A stretch of 64,000 nt of DNA from Lunularia cruciata (lineage: Eukaryota; Streptophyta; Marchantiopsida; Lunulariales; Lunulariaceae): NCBI GenBank assembly GCA_948567375.1, contig OX419756.1, positions 24,964,552 to 25,028,551 on the forward strand, given 5' to 3'. Shown here in pieces: positions 42,951 through 55,619 of this stretch. Within the stretch, counting starts at the first letter, position 1. Each line of letters starts with the position of its first letter. Under the pieces are notes generated by a model. The model saw only the letters and a list, made by a program, of their open reading frames with translations, ran no database searches and had not been told where the DNA came from. The translations under genes were made by a program, and so were the position numbers.

Positions 42951-44040
42951 AGCCTTGTGACTACCAACATCCTCCAAGACAGTATAGTTCCATTGTTGTT
43001 TTGAGATCAGGAAGTCCTCCATCCCCAACTTCTTTCTTGGAGTCTTTGTTGCTGATGGTGTTGAAGTGCTAATGTGAGTGCTCCTAGTAGGCATAGGAGT
43101 AACTTGGCTAGGAGTAAATCTTTGAGAAGAGCACACATCCTCTACAAAACAAGCTCTCTTCTTCTCTTGTGCCAAAAGCTCCAAATTAAGACTCTTGGAG
43201 TTTGAGTACTCTCCTTTCTCATACTTGCTCTCAACCACATCTATGGATGCTATCCCCTTACCTTTGTTTTGATTAGGATCCACTTGGGTTTGACTACCTC
43301 CTTCTTTCCTTCTGTTGGCTCCTTCATAACCCCTTCCTCCATGGTAAGTGGGCAATTCCTTTGGATGTGACCTCTTCCTCCACAACCAAAACCATTTCCC
43401 TCATTAAAATTGTTGGTTGGTTGGCCTCCTCTATATGGATAACTTCCATAACTCCTAGGCCATCTCCCCAAATTCTGATCCACCTCTCTCTTCTCATATA
43501 GTTGCACCACATTGATCTTGAGATCTGCAAGTTGTTTTGTGATGGTTTGAAGTGGATCCTTTGGTGGAGGTGCAAGAACAAGAGACTACTTGTGGTGCAA
43601 CCCTTGCCACCAAAGTATCAGAAGTTCCACTATACTTGTAAACTTGAGGAGGATGCGCAACCTCCTTCACCACCAAATCACTCTCATCTCCTTCCAAACT
43701 CTCCTCCATACGAATTGTAATCTTGTGGTAGTATTTCTGTAGCTGTACTAAGACTCTCTCCAAGATCCTTCACCAAAGTCTCCAAAATTGATTTTACTCC
43801 ACTACACTCATGTCCTTTTGGAAGTCCTTCAACTCCACAAACCTCACACAACTCCTTGGTCTTAGATCTTCTCCCTCCCAATCTTGGTAAAGAAGTTCTA
43901 ACATGCAAACCAAAGTCAAGTAAGCCTCTCCTTTCCCTCAATCTCTTGCACTCAAAGGTCAATGGACATGAACTTCCTTCTCTCCACATAGAAAGCACTC
44001 CCACTCACTCTTTCTTCCAAGTGGTGTAGATTTTAGGATC
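42951..44040 (-). pseudogene. Element C gag with zinc knuckle
   Basis: Minus-strand frames at 43684-44004, 43494-43763, 43250-43510 and 42909-43385 chain into a gag remnant. The knuckle CGGRGHIQRNC lies near 43370-43410, but only part of the CCHC pattern survives. It is flanked by a Gly/Arg/Tyr-rich region (GSYPYRGGQP) and a Ser/Thr-rich tail. The N-terminal capsid core is poorly preserved. Confidence 0.6.
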
Positions 44041-44817
44041 CTCTCAACACTCTTTAAATTCTATTGTAAATTCTCTTTTCCTCAAATCCACCTCTAAAAT
44101 CACCTCAACCCCTTGGGGAAACTTGTATAGTCTCAGTTTCCACTTTTGATGACCCTCCATGTTCCCAAGATGAATCTAAACACTCAAACATGCTTTTTGT
44201 TGCTCTCAAACTCCTCATGCATGAGATCTCAACTCTATAGAATTGACCCTTTCTCATAATCTCAATCAAACCTCTCAACTGGTATATCTTAGTCCTCTAA
44301 AATTATGCACACTTGATCACAACTTCATGGTGTCTCTCTCTACAAAATTTCAGATCTTTTCATCAAGCCATTTGGCCTAGACACCTTCCTATTCAGCACA
44401 CATATTTCAGATTTGCTCTGAAAACTATCCCCCTCACTTAAAAACTCATAACTCGTTGTACAAGAATTATCTCTCTCTGATTTTCATGTCAACATGTAAG
44501 ATATAATGCATTGAATTTTCTTGGAAAATTTCAGAACAATCCACTAAAAATTGAAGAAATGGTAGACTTTGTACAATTTTCGAGAGAGCATGCACTTGTG
44601 GGAACAATTTACGCTATCAACTTTCAAAAATTCTAACTCGATGCATATAATAGCTATCATAATAATTCTAAGTATTTTTTCTGTAAGACAACCCAAGCTA
44701 TCATGTATAGAAATTTCAAATCCAGATCTCAAACTTGAGATTTTGCCCAAAATCACCTTAATCCCCAAAATCTGCAATCCACCTCATACAATCTCTCTAA
44801 AATCCTATCATGTGTAC
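44041..44817 (-). other. Element C leader or unassigned sequence
   Basis: Between C gag and the rearranged family-B LTR. No PBS, domain or repeat recognised; opposing open frames at 44544-44777 and 44569-44853 show nothing familiar. Confidence 0.4.
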
Positions 44818-45616
44818 TGTAACACCCATTTATGCATGTGTGTGGTATTGTGATATTTAGCTTGGTATTACAAGTACTTGAGAGATATTATTTATATAGA
44901 GATAAAGGATGATTCTACATTAGTCATGAGTAGCTAAAGTTAGTCATAGCTAAGATAGAGGGGACCTTACTTTACAGGTAGTGGAAAAGATGAGCACCAC
45001 TATTTTGGATTCTAGTGTGTTGACTTGGTATTATTCTTAGGTGTTTGGCTTTGAGGAAAGAGTTGAGAACTCTTGGGCCTCCAAGCCTTTTTGTTTTGGA
45101 TTCTTCTATAGTCCAAGGATAGCCTATGTGAAGGAATCCTTCACTTAGTGATTGGGTCAAGATAAAATCACATGCTAGTGGAATATGCCCATGTGAATGG
45201 ATATTCCTTTATACTTTTTGATTTTACTTGACTTTTAGTTTAGTAACTTGAGTTACTACGGTAATTAATAAGTTTGGTATGTAACTATTTCACAAGTATA
45301 TAAAGAAGGGGTGAGGAGGTACTCATCATCCTTTCATTTGCAATTATTTCTCTCTCATTGAGTTCTCCAGTGAGCAATGTCTTGAGTCTTGGAGTGTTAG
45401 CCTTGGAGGAGTATGATGGAGTTGGGGTTCCTTGCCTTCTTAGTCCATGGTGCGCTACCATAATAACAATCAGAGGTTCATCTTGAGTGAGAAACTTTAG
45501 CTAATCATTACTAATGTAGAACCATCATTTATCTCTATATTAATAATATCTCTCAAGTACTTGTAATACCAAGCTAAATATCACAATACAACACACATGC
45601 ACAAATGGGTGTTACA
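44818..45616. repeat. Inverted family-B LTR pair at the 5' end of element C
   Basis: A plus-strand family-B LTR (44818-45492, TGTAACACCCATTT to GAGTGAGA, missing the last ~17 bp) is followed directly by the first ~124 bp of another in minus orientation (45493-45616, ending GGGTGTTACA). Positions 44818-44945 and 45493-45616 are therefore inverted repeats with a ~550-bp loop. In element C the 5' LTR should be wholly minus; most of it is replaced by the plus copy. Confidence 0.85.
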
Positions 45617-47962
45617 GAATGTGAGATAGAGTCTAAGAGAGAAGGCTCAGAAGAAGAAGACTTCACATTGTAGAGCAAGGAGTCTAGCTATGAGAGTGAA
45701 GGTGAGCCCAAAGTTAAGCAATTAGTGGGCACTTGGGCAAGAGAATATGATGAGGAGTTTCATGTGGCAATGGATTGGATAGAACAAGGAGATGCTCCTT
45801 GTTTGGAGTTACCTACGGAGGAGATGGACAAAAAAACAAAGAAGGTGGTTCAGAAGGGAGTAAGGTCAAGGAGAGGATTGCAAGCTGCAACTACAGGTCT
45901 AAGCCAAGTGAAGGAGGACAAAGAGAGCTTGAAAGAGTTGACTTTGAAGGTGCAAAGATCATGACTTTGGAGTAAGGCACTTGTTGAAGAAGCAACAACA
46001 AAGGTGGACTCCAAGAATCTAGAGGAGAGTTTAGTAGAATAGCATACTTGTCAAACATACTTGTCTGTTGTTGTTGCAGTTCAAGCAAAAGAAGGAGATA
46101 CAAAAGAATCATCTAGAGGTAGAGAATGAGTTGTAGGTGATGAAGTATTTGATTGAAGAAATGCAAGAATTGAGGAAGAGGTTGACCAAAAGGGAAGAAG
46201 AAGCTCAAGAACTTTAGTTGGATGCAGTATTAAAGAAGAAGACTCTAGAGAACTTGCAAGAGAGTTTTGAGAAGCTAGGAAGAGATCTTGATTGTCAAGC
46301 CGAAGAGTTGAAGAAAAAAAGACACCAGTCAAGAAGATGATAAGCATGTGGAAGAAGCTTGCCTTAAGGTCATGCATTTGGAAGCTATCACAACAATAAT
46401 GGAGCAAGAGCTAGAGAACTTAAGGCCAAAGGAGGCACAGAAAGATCAAGCATGGTAGCAAGAATTGACAATCAAGCATTAGGAGGAAGAAAGACTATGG
46501 GGTCTAGTAAGGAGTGCAAAAAGTCAGATTGCCCATATGTAGAGGACAAGAAGATGCTGGCAGCTGAACATGAAGACGAGTTGAAGATGTATTGTGAAGA
46601 GTTGAAGGTGGAACACTCTCTTGGGTATACATTTGAATCGGTGGGAGAGATTGTCATGAAAATAAGGGTGATGTTCAGCATAGAGGCAGAAGGGAAGTTG
46701 GAGGAAGCAAGGCTGCACAAATTGAAGTTTCTTGTGCAAGAAACTCCGAAGAGGAAGGCAAAAGATGTGGACATAAATAGTTTGTTAATTTCTCTGAGAG
46801 ATTGTGCACATAGGAAGATGTTGGAGGTAGAAGAAAATGTGAGTCTCAAATTAGATTTAGTAATATCAGAATTAGACAAGCTTTGGAGTAGTGTGAAGGA
46901 AGACATTAAGTCCAATGTCATAGAGGTAGGAGTGCAAGTTTCTTCAAGTAAGTTACTTGATGCATTAGAGGGGAGTGAGCTAGACATAAAGGAGCTAGAT
47001 AGAGTACCCATGTTTGCAATTGCAGTTTGGACTAAAAAGATAGTAGAAATAGTGGATGAAAAAGTAATATTAGATAGACCCAAAAAAAGAAGAAAAGATT
47101 GAAGGAACATTGGGTTTGGAAGTTGAGGTTGAGGTAGACATCGGATTGGAGAAGTAAAAATTTTGGATATGAAGAGGTAGATATGAAGAAGTAATTTGTC
47201 ATTTTGGATCTATAGATTGCTAAAGTTCTGGTAGAAAAATATATTATTTAGTAACTGTCAAGTGCTCTACCTATTTAGAGGAAGCATTTGCAATGTGTTG
47301 TTGTTCAATATTTTTGTTCAATATTAAAGTTGAGTTAACCAGAGTGTTGTAGCTTAGTGCTCTTGGTTTCACATTAATTCCAAGTATCAATCTTCTGTGT
47401 GTATTTGTGAGTGTATTTGTGTGTATTTGGAGAAATTCAAAGTGAAAATCAGTGAGCTTGTTGGATGTTAGATTCCACAACTATGATTTTATTCTATGTA
47501 TTTGATCTTGAGTGGATAGCAATCAAAGCAATGCCTTAATAGATCTGTGATGAACTATAATGTTGGTAGTATTTTGCATTGGTGAGTGTAGCATTGGGTT
47601 GATACAAAGCAATTTTGATTGAGGAAGTTGTACCTTCAGTGGAAGGGTAGAACACAATTCTAAGGTGAAGTCATTTTGTAGTGAAATAGCCTCTTCAGGA
47701 CAATTTGAATCATCACACTTGAAGTTTTTTTGGAAAGGTTTGAAGTATTGTGATTTGGGCGTTTTAATTTGTGACAAGATAGTGAGTCAATGCTTGTTAC
47801 TCTCTTTTGGGTGTGATTGCTACATGAGAGATTAACGATGAATTCAAGAAGAATTGCTTGTTACTATTTTACTTTATATCTAACCATTTCTGAATTGTAT
47901 CTTTGTGGCAATGAACTTTACTTACTGATTAACGCAAAAGTGATACTTGTCAAGTTGTCACA
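45617..47962 (+). repeat. 5' LTR of A-II, second part
   Basis: Continuation of the family-A LTR after element C, ending in AAGTTGTCACA at 47962 directly before a PBS. It carries the middle and C-terminal part of the LTR gene in the diverged subtype and a TATTTAGAG-like box near 47272. Confidence 0.82.
45620..47155 (+). pseudogene. LTR-borne coiled-coil gene, diverged subtype in A-II 5' LTR
   Basis: Frames 45725-45964, 46090-46440 and 46452-47102 form the linker, coiled coil and C-terminus. The block DEEFHVAMDWIEQGDAPCLEL is shared with the 28625-31298 and 56360-56786 copies but absent from the solo LTRs. The 216-codon last frame ends with LHKLKFLVQET, LLISLRDCAHRKMLEVEEN and a C-terminal VGVQVSS block, parallel to 51805-52584. 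Several stops. Confidence 0.65.
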
Positions 47963-47969
47963 TGATTTT

Positions 47970-47987
47970 TGGCACTATTGCCATGGA
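47970..47987 (+). other. Primer-binding site of A-II, degraded tRNA-Asp type
   Basis: TGGCACTATTGCCATGGA at the same distance from the LTR end as the better-preserved site at 1444-1461. Confidence 0.7.
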
Positions 47988-47994
47988 TAGAAAT

Positions 47995-49590
47995 CTTGGG
48001 AGTGGAAGAATACAAAGTCAAATGTAAATGGGGTGTTCAACCAATATGAATGTGTGCATTGAGCAAAAAATAGGTAGAGAGAGTTTGTAAACTAACTTTG
48101 CATTGTGAAGAAGAAGAATGCCTGAAGAGCCAATTCACCTTTGGTGAAGTTGAGAAGGATGCATTGGATTTACAACTTCTCACAAAGTTCAAGAAGCCTT
48201 GAAGGACCTTGAGCAAAAGAAATGAGAGATTGGTTGGTAAGGCCACTTTGCACCTCCAAATCCCAAGAAGAAGAGAGACGCAAGTGGACAAACATATTCA
48301 TTGCAACCTAGTACATCAACTTCCTCTAGAGCTATCAAGGGAGTTGGTTTAATAAAAGTATTTATCCATGAAAAGACAACATGAATTTTGATAGAAGAAT
48401 TTTGATAGTGTCAATACCTTTTACATATGATTCCTTGACTAGTTCAAAGGAACCTTAAAGAGCCATTTGAAGATATTGAACCTCTGTCTCCAACTTGGTT
48501 TGAAATTGATGTACCAACAAAAAAGCAACATGTTGACAAAGACCCAACTTTGAACTTGGTGAACCCTTGGGCTGAATTCCATGCAAAATCACCAACTAGT
48601 ACCTTGGGTCCATCAAGCCCCACATTAATGTTGCCTACTCCACAGAGTTACAGAATGACTTTGTTACCCATAACTCAACATGCCTATAAAAAAGTATAAG
48701 GGGACAAAACAAAATGAAGATCCTGACAAATTCATTGAAGAGTTTGAAGTCATCTCCTTTGCCAACAAGGAGCATGACTTTGCTCAAGTCTGCTCCAAAA
48801 GAAAGCTCAAAGCTGGAACACCCATGTAATCTAGAAGGAGTTCAGACCAGCTGAATAGGCAGACTTGCAAAACAACTTCTTGGAATGATTTTGGGAAGTT
48901 GATTATGTACTAGTGTCTTTGCAGCACTCAATGATTTGGACCAAGGTAAGAAGAAGAAGTTGAGAGACTAGTGTGAGTGGTTCATGGCCTTGTTGAACCA
49001 AGTACCAAAGCAATCCGGTGTGGTAGGTTACTCCAATGCCCAAGCCATCACTTGGTTCTTAAGTGGTTTGTCACCAAAAATCTGAATTTTTGCCAGAAAG
49101 AGAAATGTCACTTTTATCAACAAAGTACTCAAACACACTGCACAATACAATTTGACTCACTCTCACTCTTTTGGTAACCAAAGAAATGAAGAGAAGAAGC
49201 CAAGAAGAAGAGCTTCTTGTAGTACCTTCTCTTCTTTGGAAGAATCTCCATGTTCTAGTCCTTCTTCAAAATCCAAAGAAGATTCAAAGCTAAGAAAAAT
49301 ACAAAGGCAAGGAGGAAAGAAACCATTGACACCCCCAGCAAAAGTTGTAAGTAAAATAAACACTAAGTTGGAGACTCAGATTAAAAAGTTTTTAGATTTA
49401 AGATCCAAATGATTGGGGTAAAGGACCAAAGAAAGCCTCGTTCATTTGGCAGACCAAATGTATGGTGCACTATGTGTGGCAAGTCAGGCCATTCCAACAC
49501 AAATTGCTTGACCCACAAAACATTTCTATTACAACCAATTGATTGGGTCTCAAGCTGGGATCAAAATGAGGAAGAAGAGGTAGTGTACCA
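47995..49590 (+). pseudogene. A-II gag, first part
   Basis: Aligns with A-I 1487-2420 and extends further, since A-I is truncated there. Blocks near 48715-48770 match DEFIEEFKVIS and KEHNLA of A-I. A Lys/Ser-rich part (49152-49412) and a knuckle-like CTMCGKSGHSNTNC at about 49460-49505 follow. A family-A solo LTR interrupts it at 49591; gag resumes at 53379. Confidence 0.65.
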
Positions 49591-52500
49591 TGTGGTACCC
49601 ACATTTTTTTGTTTTTTTTTTGAAATAAAGAAGAAGAAGTGTATAGAGAAGTCGGATTGCACTTGTATGGCCAAAGAAGGCAAAGAAAAGAGTCTTCGGA
49701 ATGAAACCCGAGGTAACGTGGCTTTGGGTCATAAGGCAAAGTACTCAAACTTGCCCTATCAGCATACAACCTGAAGTAAGAAGTCTTCGTATCGGGGGGA
49801 ACTCAACCCGAGGCAAAGACAATGTAACAACTTTTCTTTGGAGCAAGAAATTCAAGAAGGGACCATTCAAAACCAGCGGTCATACACGTGAAGTACACTT
49901 GATAGTGACAGGCGCATGCAAGAGGTGTGATTTCTTGGTAGAAACTTGAATTGAAGAGAGATGAAGAAGGCGCGACTCTATAAAAATCGGGCTAACGACA
50001 AAGCAATGTCAAGCAATTTTCCTTCGCCGTTGAGGAGTCATCCTGCAGGAGATCGTGGAAGGGAAGTAGAGTTGAAGAAGTGCTAGTGTGTAGAGGAGAA
50101 TTTGAGAGAGTTAACTCGAGAAACAGTGAGGAAGCAGGAAAGATGGGAGGAGGAAAGAAGAACTCTGAATTTGTAGTGAGAAATCATGTGATTTGGAGGT
50201 TAGATGTGATCGCAAGAATTGAAGTTTTGAGCCGACTTTGGATCACATTCTTGGCATGGAACTGGAATGTAAGTTTTCCAGGATTCATGACCAAGATAAT
50301 CGAGAGTAAGTGTCTTGATGGCCCCGAGGAAGAGGGGAAGAGAGGAAATCCAGCTTGCTGGACAGAGTCGAATTGGAGATTGGTGCTCGGAATAGAGGCA
50401 TACGTGGAGTAGGGTGCCACGTTCTTGGAGAAGGGAGAGGTAGCCAAAGAAACCCAAGAAGTGAAGGATGCCTTCTCATCAAAGAGGACAAAGAATGGGT
50501 ATAAGGTCAAGAGTTACAAAGATCCGGTGAAGAGAAGGATTGTGATTGCTCTCATGGCAATCCTAAAGCCGGAGAGGACAACTTATGTGATGAAACACCA
50601 AGCGGTGTTCTTCCATAAGATGTTTGTAGGAGAACCTATCAACTGGGCGAGGTGCTTCCATGGGAGGACAAGGCAGATGGTGTGGAATTTGCGGGATAAG
50701 TCGCCTCCACACTACATCGTGCCGTTTGCAGCACATTTCAACCTTGGTTTGAATTTGCTCAATGCGGCGGAGCGCAGCAAAATGGTGTCTCACTTTCATC
50801 CCAACTTGAGAAGAGAAGTCGATGCGGAGGAGCAACAATATATTATTCAAATCCGAAGCATTGATGAGTACTACGCATAGACGGGGAAGAGTAAGGAGGT
50901 AGAAGTGAGTACTCTAAAGTTGAAGAAGTGGAGTCGACAAGGAGAAGGCAAAGACATAGAGAAGACAAGACCTTGGAAGACCAGGAGAGGAAACCCAAGG
51001 AAAGGTATGGTGGTAATCGCGTCATCAGAAGAAGAAGACTTGGAAGGCAAAGCCGAGTGCAAGTCCAAAGACTCAGAACACAAGGAGGAACCTGAGCTTA
51101 TGCTACAAAGTGGGGATACATGTAGCAATAGTGATGAAGGTGGAGGAATGACGTTGGTACCCGCTGCAGAAGAGGAAGAAGTTCAGGTGGAGCTCAAGGA
51201 AGAAAATAATGCAAAGTTGGAGGACGAGGTACCTAAGCAAGAGGAGAAGAAGATTACAATTCAGAGGGGAGTTTGGTCAAGATGCAAGGCAAAGTGTGAA
51301 GCGGGTCCGAGCAAGGCAAGGGAAGAGGGGAATGCTAGTTTGGGAAGTGAAGCGTCTATTCCGATATGACGCCTGCAGAGAAGAAGGCAAGTATCGGGAG
51401 AAGAAGAGGTGAAGAAAGAGATCACTCCGTAGGTTGAAGTAGTTGTGAGTGATGGAATAGAGTACCTACGAGAAATTGTGTGCCTGTTGTTAGTGAAGCT
51501 AGAGCACAAGAAGAAAGAGATGCATTCAAAATATCCAAAGGTGAAGATTGTGTTGCAAGTTTTGGCAAGACTAAAAGAAGAGAACTCGGAGTTGAAGAAG
51601 AGTATAATCCGAGGTGAGGAGGAAAGGGAAGTATTGCAAGGGGATGTAGTAGTGCAAAGTCAGGTAATTGAGAACTTGAAGAGAGAGGCAAGGTATCGAG
51701 AAGAACTTGTGAACAAGAATGACATAGCAAGGGAGAGACAAGTAGCTGAGTATGAAATCTTGAAGTAGCAGTTTGCTGATTCAAGACTAGAAATTATCCA
51801 TGTTATGGCGAGGGTAGCAGAGAAGGAACAAGAACTCAATAGAGTGATGGAGAGTGTAGAAGAGAAGAACCAATTGTGGCAACGGGAGTTGATATTGAGA
51901 TATAGGGAAGAAGAGAGATTACAAGAGTTACTTTGTAATCAGGAGGAGAAGATTGTGCAGAAGGAGAAGGAGAAGGAAACTGTGAAAGCCGAGTTCAAGG
52001 CAGAGTTGGCAATGTACAAGGAAGATTGGCTTGCAGATCGGGAGCATGAAAGGAAGATGAGATTGGAGCCATTGAAGGAGATCATAATCAGGATGAATGC
52101 GATGCTGAGTACAAAGGCCAGTGTTTGTATTGAAGAAACGAGGCTGCATGAGTTGAAGTTGTTGGTGCAAGCGACAAGGAGGAGACATGCAAAGGATACA
52201 GACTTGAATGCTCTGTTATTTAGTCTCAGAACTTGGGTAGATAGGAAGATATTGGAAGTCGAAGACAATATCATGATTAGATTAGATCTAGTGAAGTTAG
52301 AGATAGATAAACTTCAAAAAGACGTTAGAGCAAAACCCGAAGTAGATGAAGTAGGAGTGCAGACGTCTTTGGAGTAACCATTGGAGACATTAGAGAAGAG
52401 TGGGTCAGAAGATAAAGAGTTAGATAGATTACCCACTAGTGAAATTTCAGATCAGGAAAGAGAATTGTTAGATTTGGTAGAAGATGTAGGAGTTATGAAA

Positions 52501-53378
52501 CCCAAGGACAGAATATTAGGAAGTAAAGTTACTTTGGGTTTGGGTTTGAAAGCCAAAGAAGAAGTAGACATTGGATCGGATTAGTAACCAATTTGAGATG
52601 TGAATAGGCAGATATGAAGAGATGCATTGTCATTTTGGATCTATAGGTTTGTAGAGTCATTAGGAAGAGGTGCATTAGGAAGATAACTGTCGATTGCTTC
52701 ACTATTTAAGAGTGGCATTTGCAGTCCTATGTTGTTCAGTGCTCATTATTTTTGAGAATAGATAAAGCAAAGTCCTATGAAGTAGTGCTCGTCGCTTGAG
52801 CTTGATTCCAAGTATCAACTTTGTGTTTGTGTTTGTAAGTGTGTGGAGAAATTTGAAGTGCAAGTCAATGTGTTTGTTGGATGTTGGATTCCGCAACCTT
52901 GATCTTCACTTTGTGTGTTTGATCTTGAGTGAAGTGCAATCGAAGCAATGCCTTGACAGATCTGAGAGGAATTGTAGTGGGAAGTATTCTGCATTTGTGA
53001 GTGCAGCGTAGTGTTGATGTGAAGCAATTTTGATCGAGGAATTTCTACCTTTAGTGGAGGGGTGGAACACAATTCTGAGGCGAAGTCGTTTTACAGTGAA
53101 GTGTTGTTTTTGGGAGAGCCTAAATCATCACAATCAAGATTGTTTGGAAAGAATTGATGGAGTTGTGATTAAGGAGTGCTTATTTGTGACAAGACTGCGA
53201 GTCAGTGCTTGTTACTCTCTTCTGGGTGTGGTTTCTACCTAAGAGATTAAAGACGCAACCAAGAAGAACTACATGTTACTGTTTGACTTTTTATTTGACC
53301 AATTCTGACTCGTATCTCTATGGGAATGAACTTTACTTACCTGATTACCACAAAAGTGATATTTTCCGGGTTGTCACA
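49591..53378 (+). mobile_element. Family-A solo LTR, 3.79 kb, TSD TACCA
   Basis: Starts TGTGGTACCCACATTTTT, ends CCGGGTTGTCACA, and has the perfect duplication TACCA (49586-49590, 53379-53383). It closely resembles the 16576-20323 copy, so these two are probably the youngest family-A insertions in the window. TATAAAAA lies at 49979 and CTATTTAAGAG near 52701. Confidence 0.92.
50142..52584 (+). pseudogene. LTR-borne coiled-coil protein gene, copy in solo LTR A2
   Basis: Probably the best-preserved plus-strand copy, ~814 codons with few stops. 50425-50880 is an open N-terminal domain, 50905-51369 an acidic/basic linker, 51445-51768 and 51805-52377 the coiled coil, 52381-52584 the C-terminus. 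Long heptad runs centre on EERLQELLCNQEEKIVQKEK. The favoured start is the MGGGKK ATG at 50142. Stops occur at 50410-50412, 50878-50880, 51367-51369, 51766-51768 and 52375-52377. Not recognised as any known family. Confidence 0.7.
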
Positions 53379-54450
53379 TACCAAAACCAAGAGGTACAAC
53401 CTTAGGCAAGCACATTGTACTAAGGTCCAAGGTATGGACCAAGGGAGTATAACAATAATACTCAAATTGGCAATCAAAGTAGGCCTCAAAATGTTGCACT
53501 AGGGGACATGTTACAATTGTGGCTCTATGAGCAAATTGGTCTCCAAATTGTCTTGAGCCAAGATGGCAGATTGGGTACGTTCTCCTTTGCAAAAATTGTA
53601 AAGGTTTCGTCCATGTAAGAAATTAGTGCCCTCAACCACCTAACCCAAAGCCGCTAGTACCGTATGTACAGACCCCAATTGAGTGCACTGCACTCCAGTC
53701 AAAAGGAGATACTAATGTAAATTGTATAACTCTTGAGGAGGAGAGATCTCAAGAAGGGAGTTTGGCTTCAAAAGGAGAATGGTTGGATCTCAAAATTTTG
53801 AAAGTTGAGACTTGCTTAGAAAAGGAGAGGCGTGATCCCAAAGAAGTGAATACTACTTCTTCATCTTCACAAAAGGCAAAGAGGTTGCGCCCAAAAGCTA
53901 TCTTGTCTACTAAGGAGGAGAAAAATCTAGCAAAAGCCAAAGGTAAAGCCTTGCAAAAGGAAACGCATGAGGCAATACAAAAAAATCGGGAGATGAGTTT
54001 GGAGGAGGATACAAAGACAAAGCCTCTAGTATTTCTAGCTGACATCCAATCCAAAGTTAAGGATCAACAAGCCAAGATGGGTAAACCCAAACCTTGGGTT
54101 AAGACCACCAGTACTTTGGTCACCATCTTCAAGCAACCTAAAGTCAGGTTGAAATAGGGAGAGATGTCCAACCTGAAGACCATGACAAAGAAGGTGAAGT
54201 TGGGAGGAGTACTCCAATACAATATTGTGGCAGATATGGCATCCATGCAAGCCAATATCACATTCAAGCAATTGTGGGACAACAAGTTGTATAAGAAGTA
54301 GTTGAGTTTGGCCCTCAAGAAAGTAAGGGTGATGACCAAGAAAGACTTGCCAGCCATCTATCATATTGAACAAGGAGATTTGGGATCTCCCAAAGTAGAT
54401 CCAGAGATTATGGGCTACATAATCACATTTATACCCATTGATTTGGGGTT
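53379..54450 (+). pseudogene. A-II gag C-terminus
   Basis: Gag after the solo LTR, parallel to A-I 21921-22672. The knuckle region near 53480-53640 is mutated in several metal-binding positions. A Lys/Glu/Ser-rich linker (53762-54157 open) includes NREMSLEEDTKTKPLVFLAD, matching A-I closely. Confidence 0.65.
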
Positions 54451-55619
54451 GACATGAATGTCATGACAGAGGACACTACACATTGTTTGGGGTATCACAA
54501 GTTTGAACCAACACCCCAAATTTTGAAATTTGCATTCATACTAGGAGAAAACCTTTGGGCATGTTGTCAAATATCACTATGATCATTGGAGGAGTACCCT
54601 TCAAGTTGAATTACATCGTGTTGAGACCAGCGACTCAAACTGGTTATCCATTGTTGATTGGAAGACCTTGGTTGTACAATACCCAAGTTGTTGTGGATTG
54701 GCACCAAAAAATGCTGAGGTTCAAGGACATCTCATCCAGAGACTAAAAGCTAGTGACTATGAATTAGACAAAGGTTCCCCAACTTGGGGAGATAAATTTG
54801 TCAAAAGACAAAGATGAATCCAAAGATTCATCATCTTTGTCTTCCAAAGACTTTGATGAAGAAGTCCAAGTCAATTACTTGGAATGCTATGAGGTAGAGG
54901 TCAAAGATGAAGATCCATATGACATCACCTTAGGTGAAAAATGATTTGGAAGAAGGGGGTTTAAATGTTATTTGACTTGGGTTGAGCCAAGTAAGTCATG
55001 TTGAAGGAGTCATTAACGCCATGATTGTCAAGATGTTGTCTTGTTTGAAGGCAAAAATTTTGAAGATAGTCACTTTGGAGGAGTTGGTAGGATACACTAC
55101 CTTGTTTATTGAGTACCGAGATGTATTTTTCTGGTCTATCAATCAAATGCCAAGAATTCCTAGACAATTTGTGGAACATTGGATTGATCTTGTTGAGGGA
55201 GATATTCCGGTTTGGCAAAAAAATTATTGCCTGAACCCAAAGTACTCACTCTTGGTGAAAGATTAGATTGACAAAGACTTGAAGGCCGAGATAATTTTTC
55301 CAATCTTGAGCAATAAGTGGGTTTCATCCATTGTCATTATCCCAAAGTGGGAAGATTCAAGTGTGCCAAGACTTCCACAAGCTGAATGCAATTCCTTGGA
55401 AGAATCATCATCCCTTACCATCCACCAATATAATTTTAGACCAAGTAGATGGTCATTCTTGCTATAGTTTTCTTGATGGATTTTTAGGCTATAGTCAAGT
55501 ATCCATTCAAGAAGAGGACAAGGATAAACCACATTCACTACTAATTGGGGCACTTGTGCTTACAATCAAATGCCATTTGGGTTGTGTAATGCTCCCACTA
55601 CTTTCCAATAGATGATGAA
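54451..55619 (+). pseudogene. A-II protease and RT start
   Basis: The protease C-terminal half is open at 54555-54746 (TMIIGGVPFKLNYIVLRPAT, LLIGRPWLYNTQ); the active-site Asp region (PIDLG, ~54440) is damaged. An acidic tail follows. The RT start is at 54982-55615, with KLNAI, GHSCYSFLDGFLGYSQVSIQ and QMPFGLCNA-like blocks in different frames. It ends abruptly at 55619 before the catalytic motif. Confidence 0.65.

Larger units (their letters stand above)
32275..45616 (-). mobile_element. Element C: minus-strand gypsy element with family-B LTRs
   Basis: From right to left: rearranged 5' LTR (44818-45616), leader, gag, protease, RT (split by D1), RNase H, integrase, PPT, LTR (33111-33799), 141-bp spacer, second LTR (32275-32969). 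The outer flanks are GAAT at 32271-32274 and 45617-45620, the same 4-bp TSD length seen for the solo family-B LTR in element E. It lies inside the 5' LTR of A-II. RT wording (FIDDFCVYG) and the lack of a chromodomain suggest a non-chromovirus gypsy lineage. Confidence 0.75.
31299..55619 (+). mobile_element. Element A-II: second Athila-like gypsy element (3' end lost)
   Basis: 5' LTR 31299-32274 plus 45617-47962, PBS 47970-47987, gag 47995-49590 and 53379-54160, protease and RT start to 55619. It is interrupted by element C in the LTR and by a family-A solo LTR in gag. The rest of pol and the 3' LTR are not found; RT breaks off at 55619. Confidence 0.75.

Noticed and set aside
46472-47110. Minus-strand 212-codon ORF
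   Set aside because: Exact antisense shadow of the coiled-coil gene, whose Glu/Lys-rich sense codons give long Ser/Phe/Leu-rich antisense frames; the same occurs at 61352-61984.
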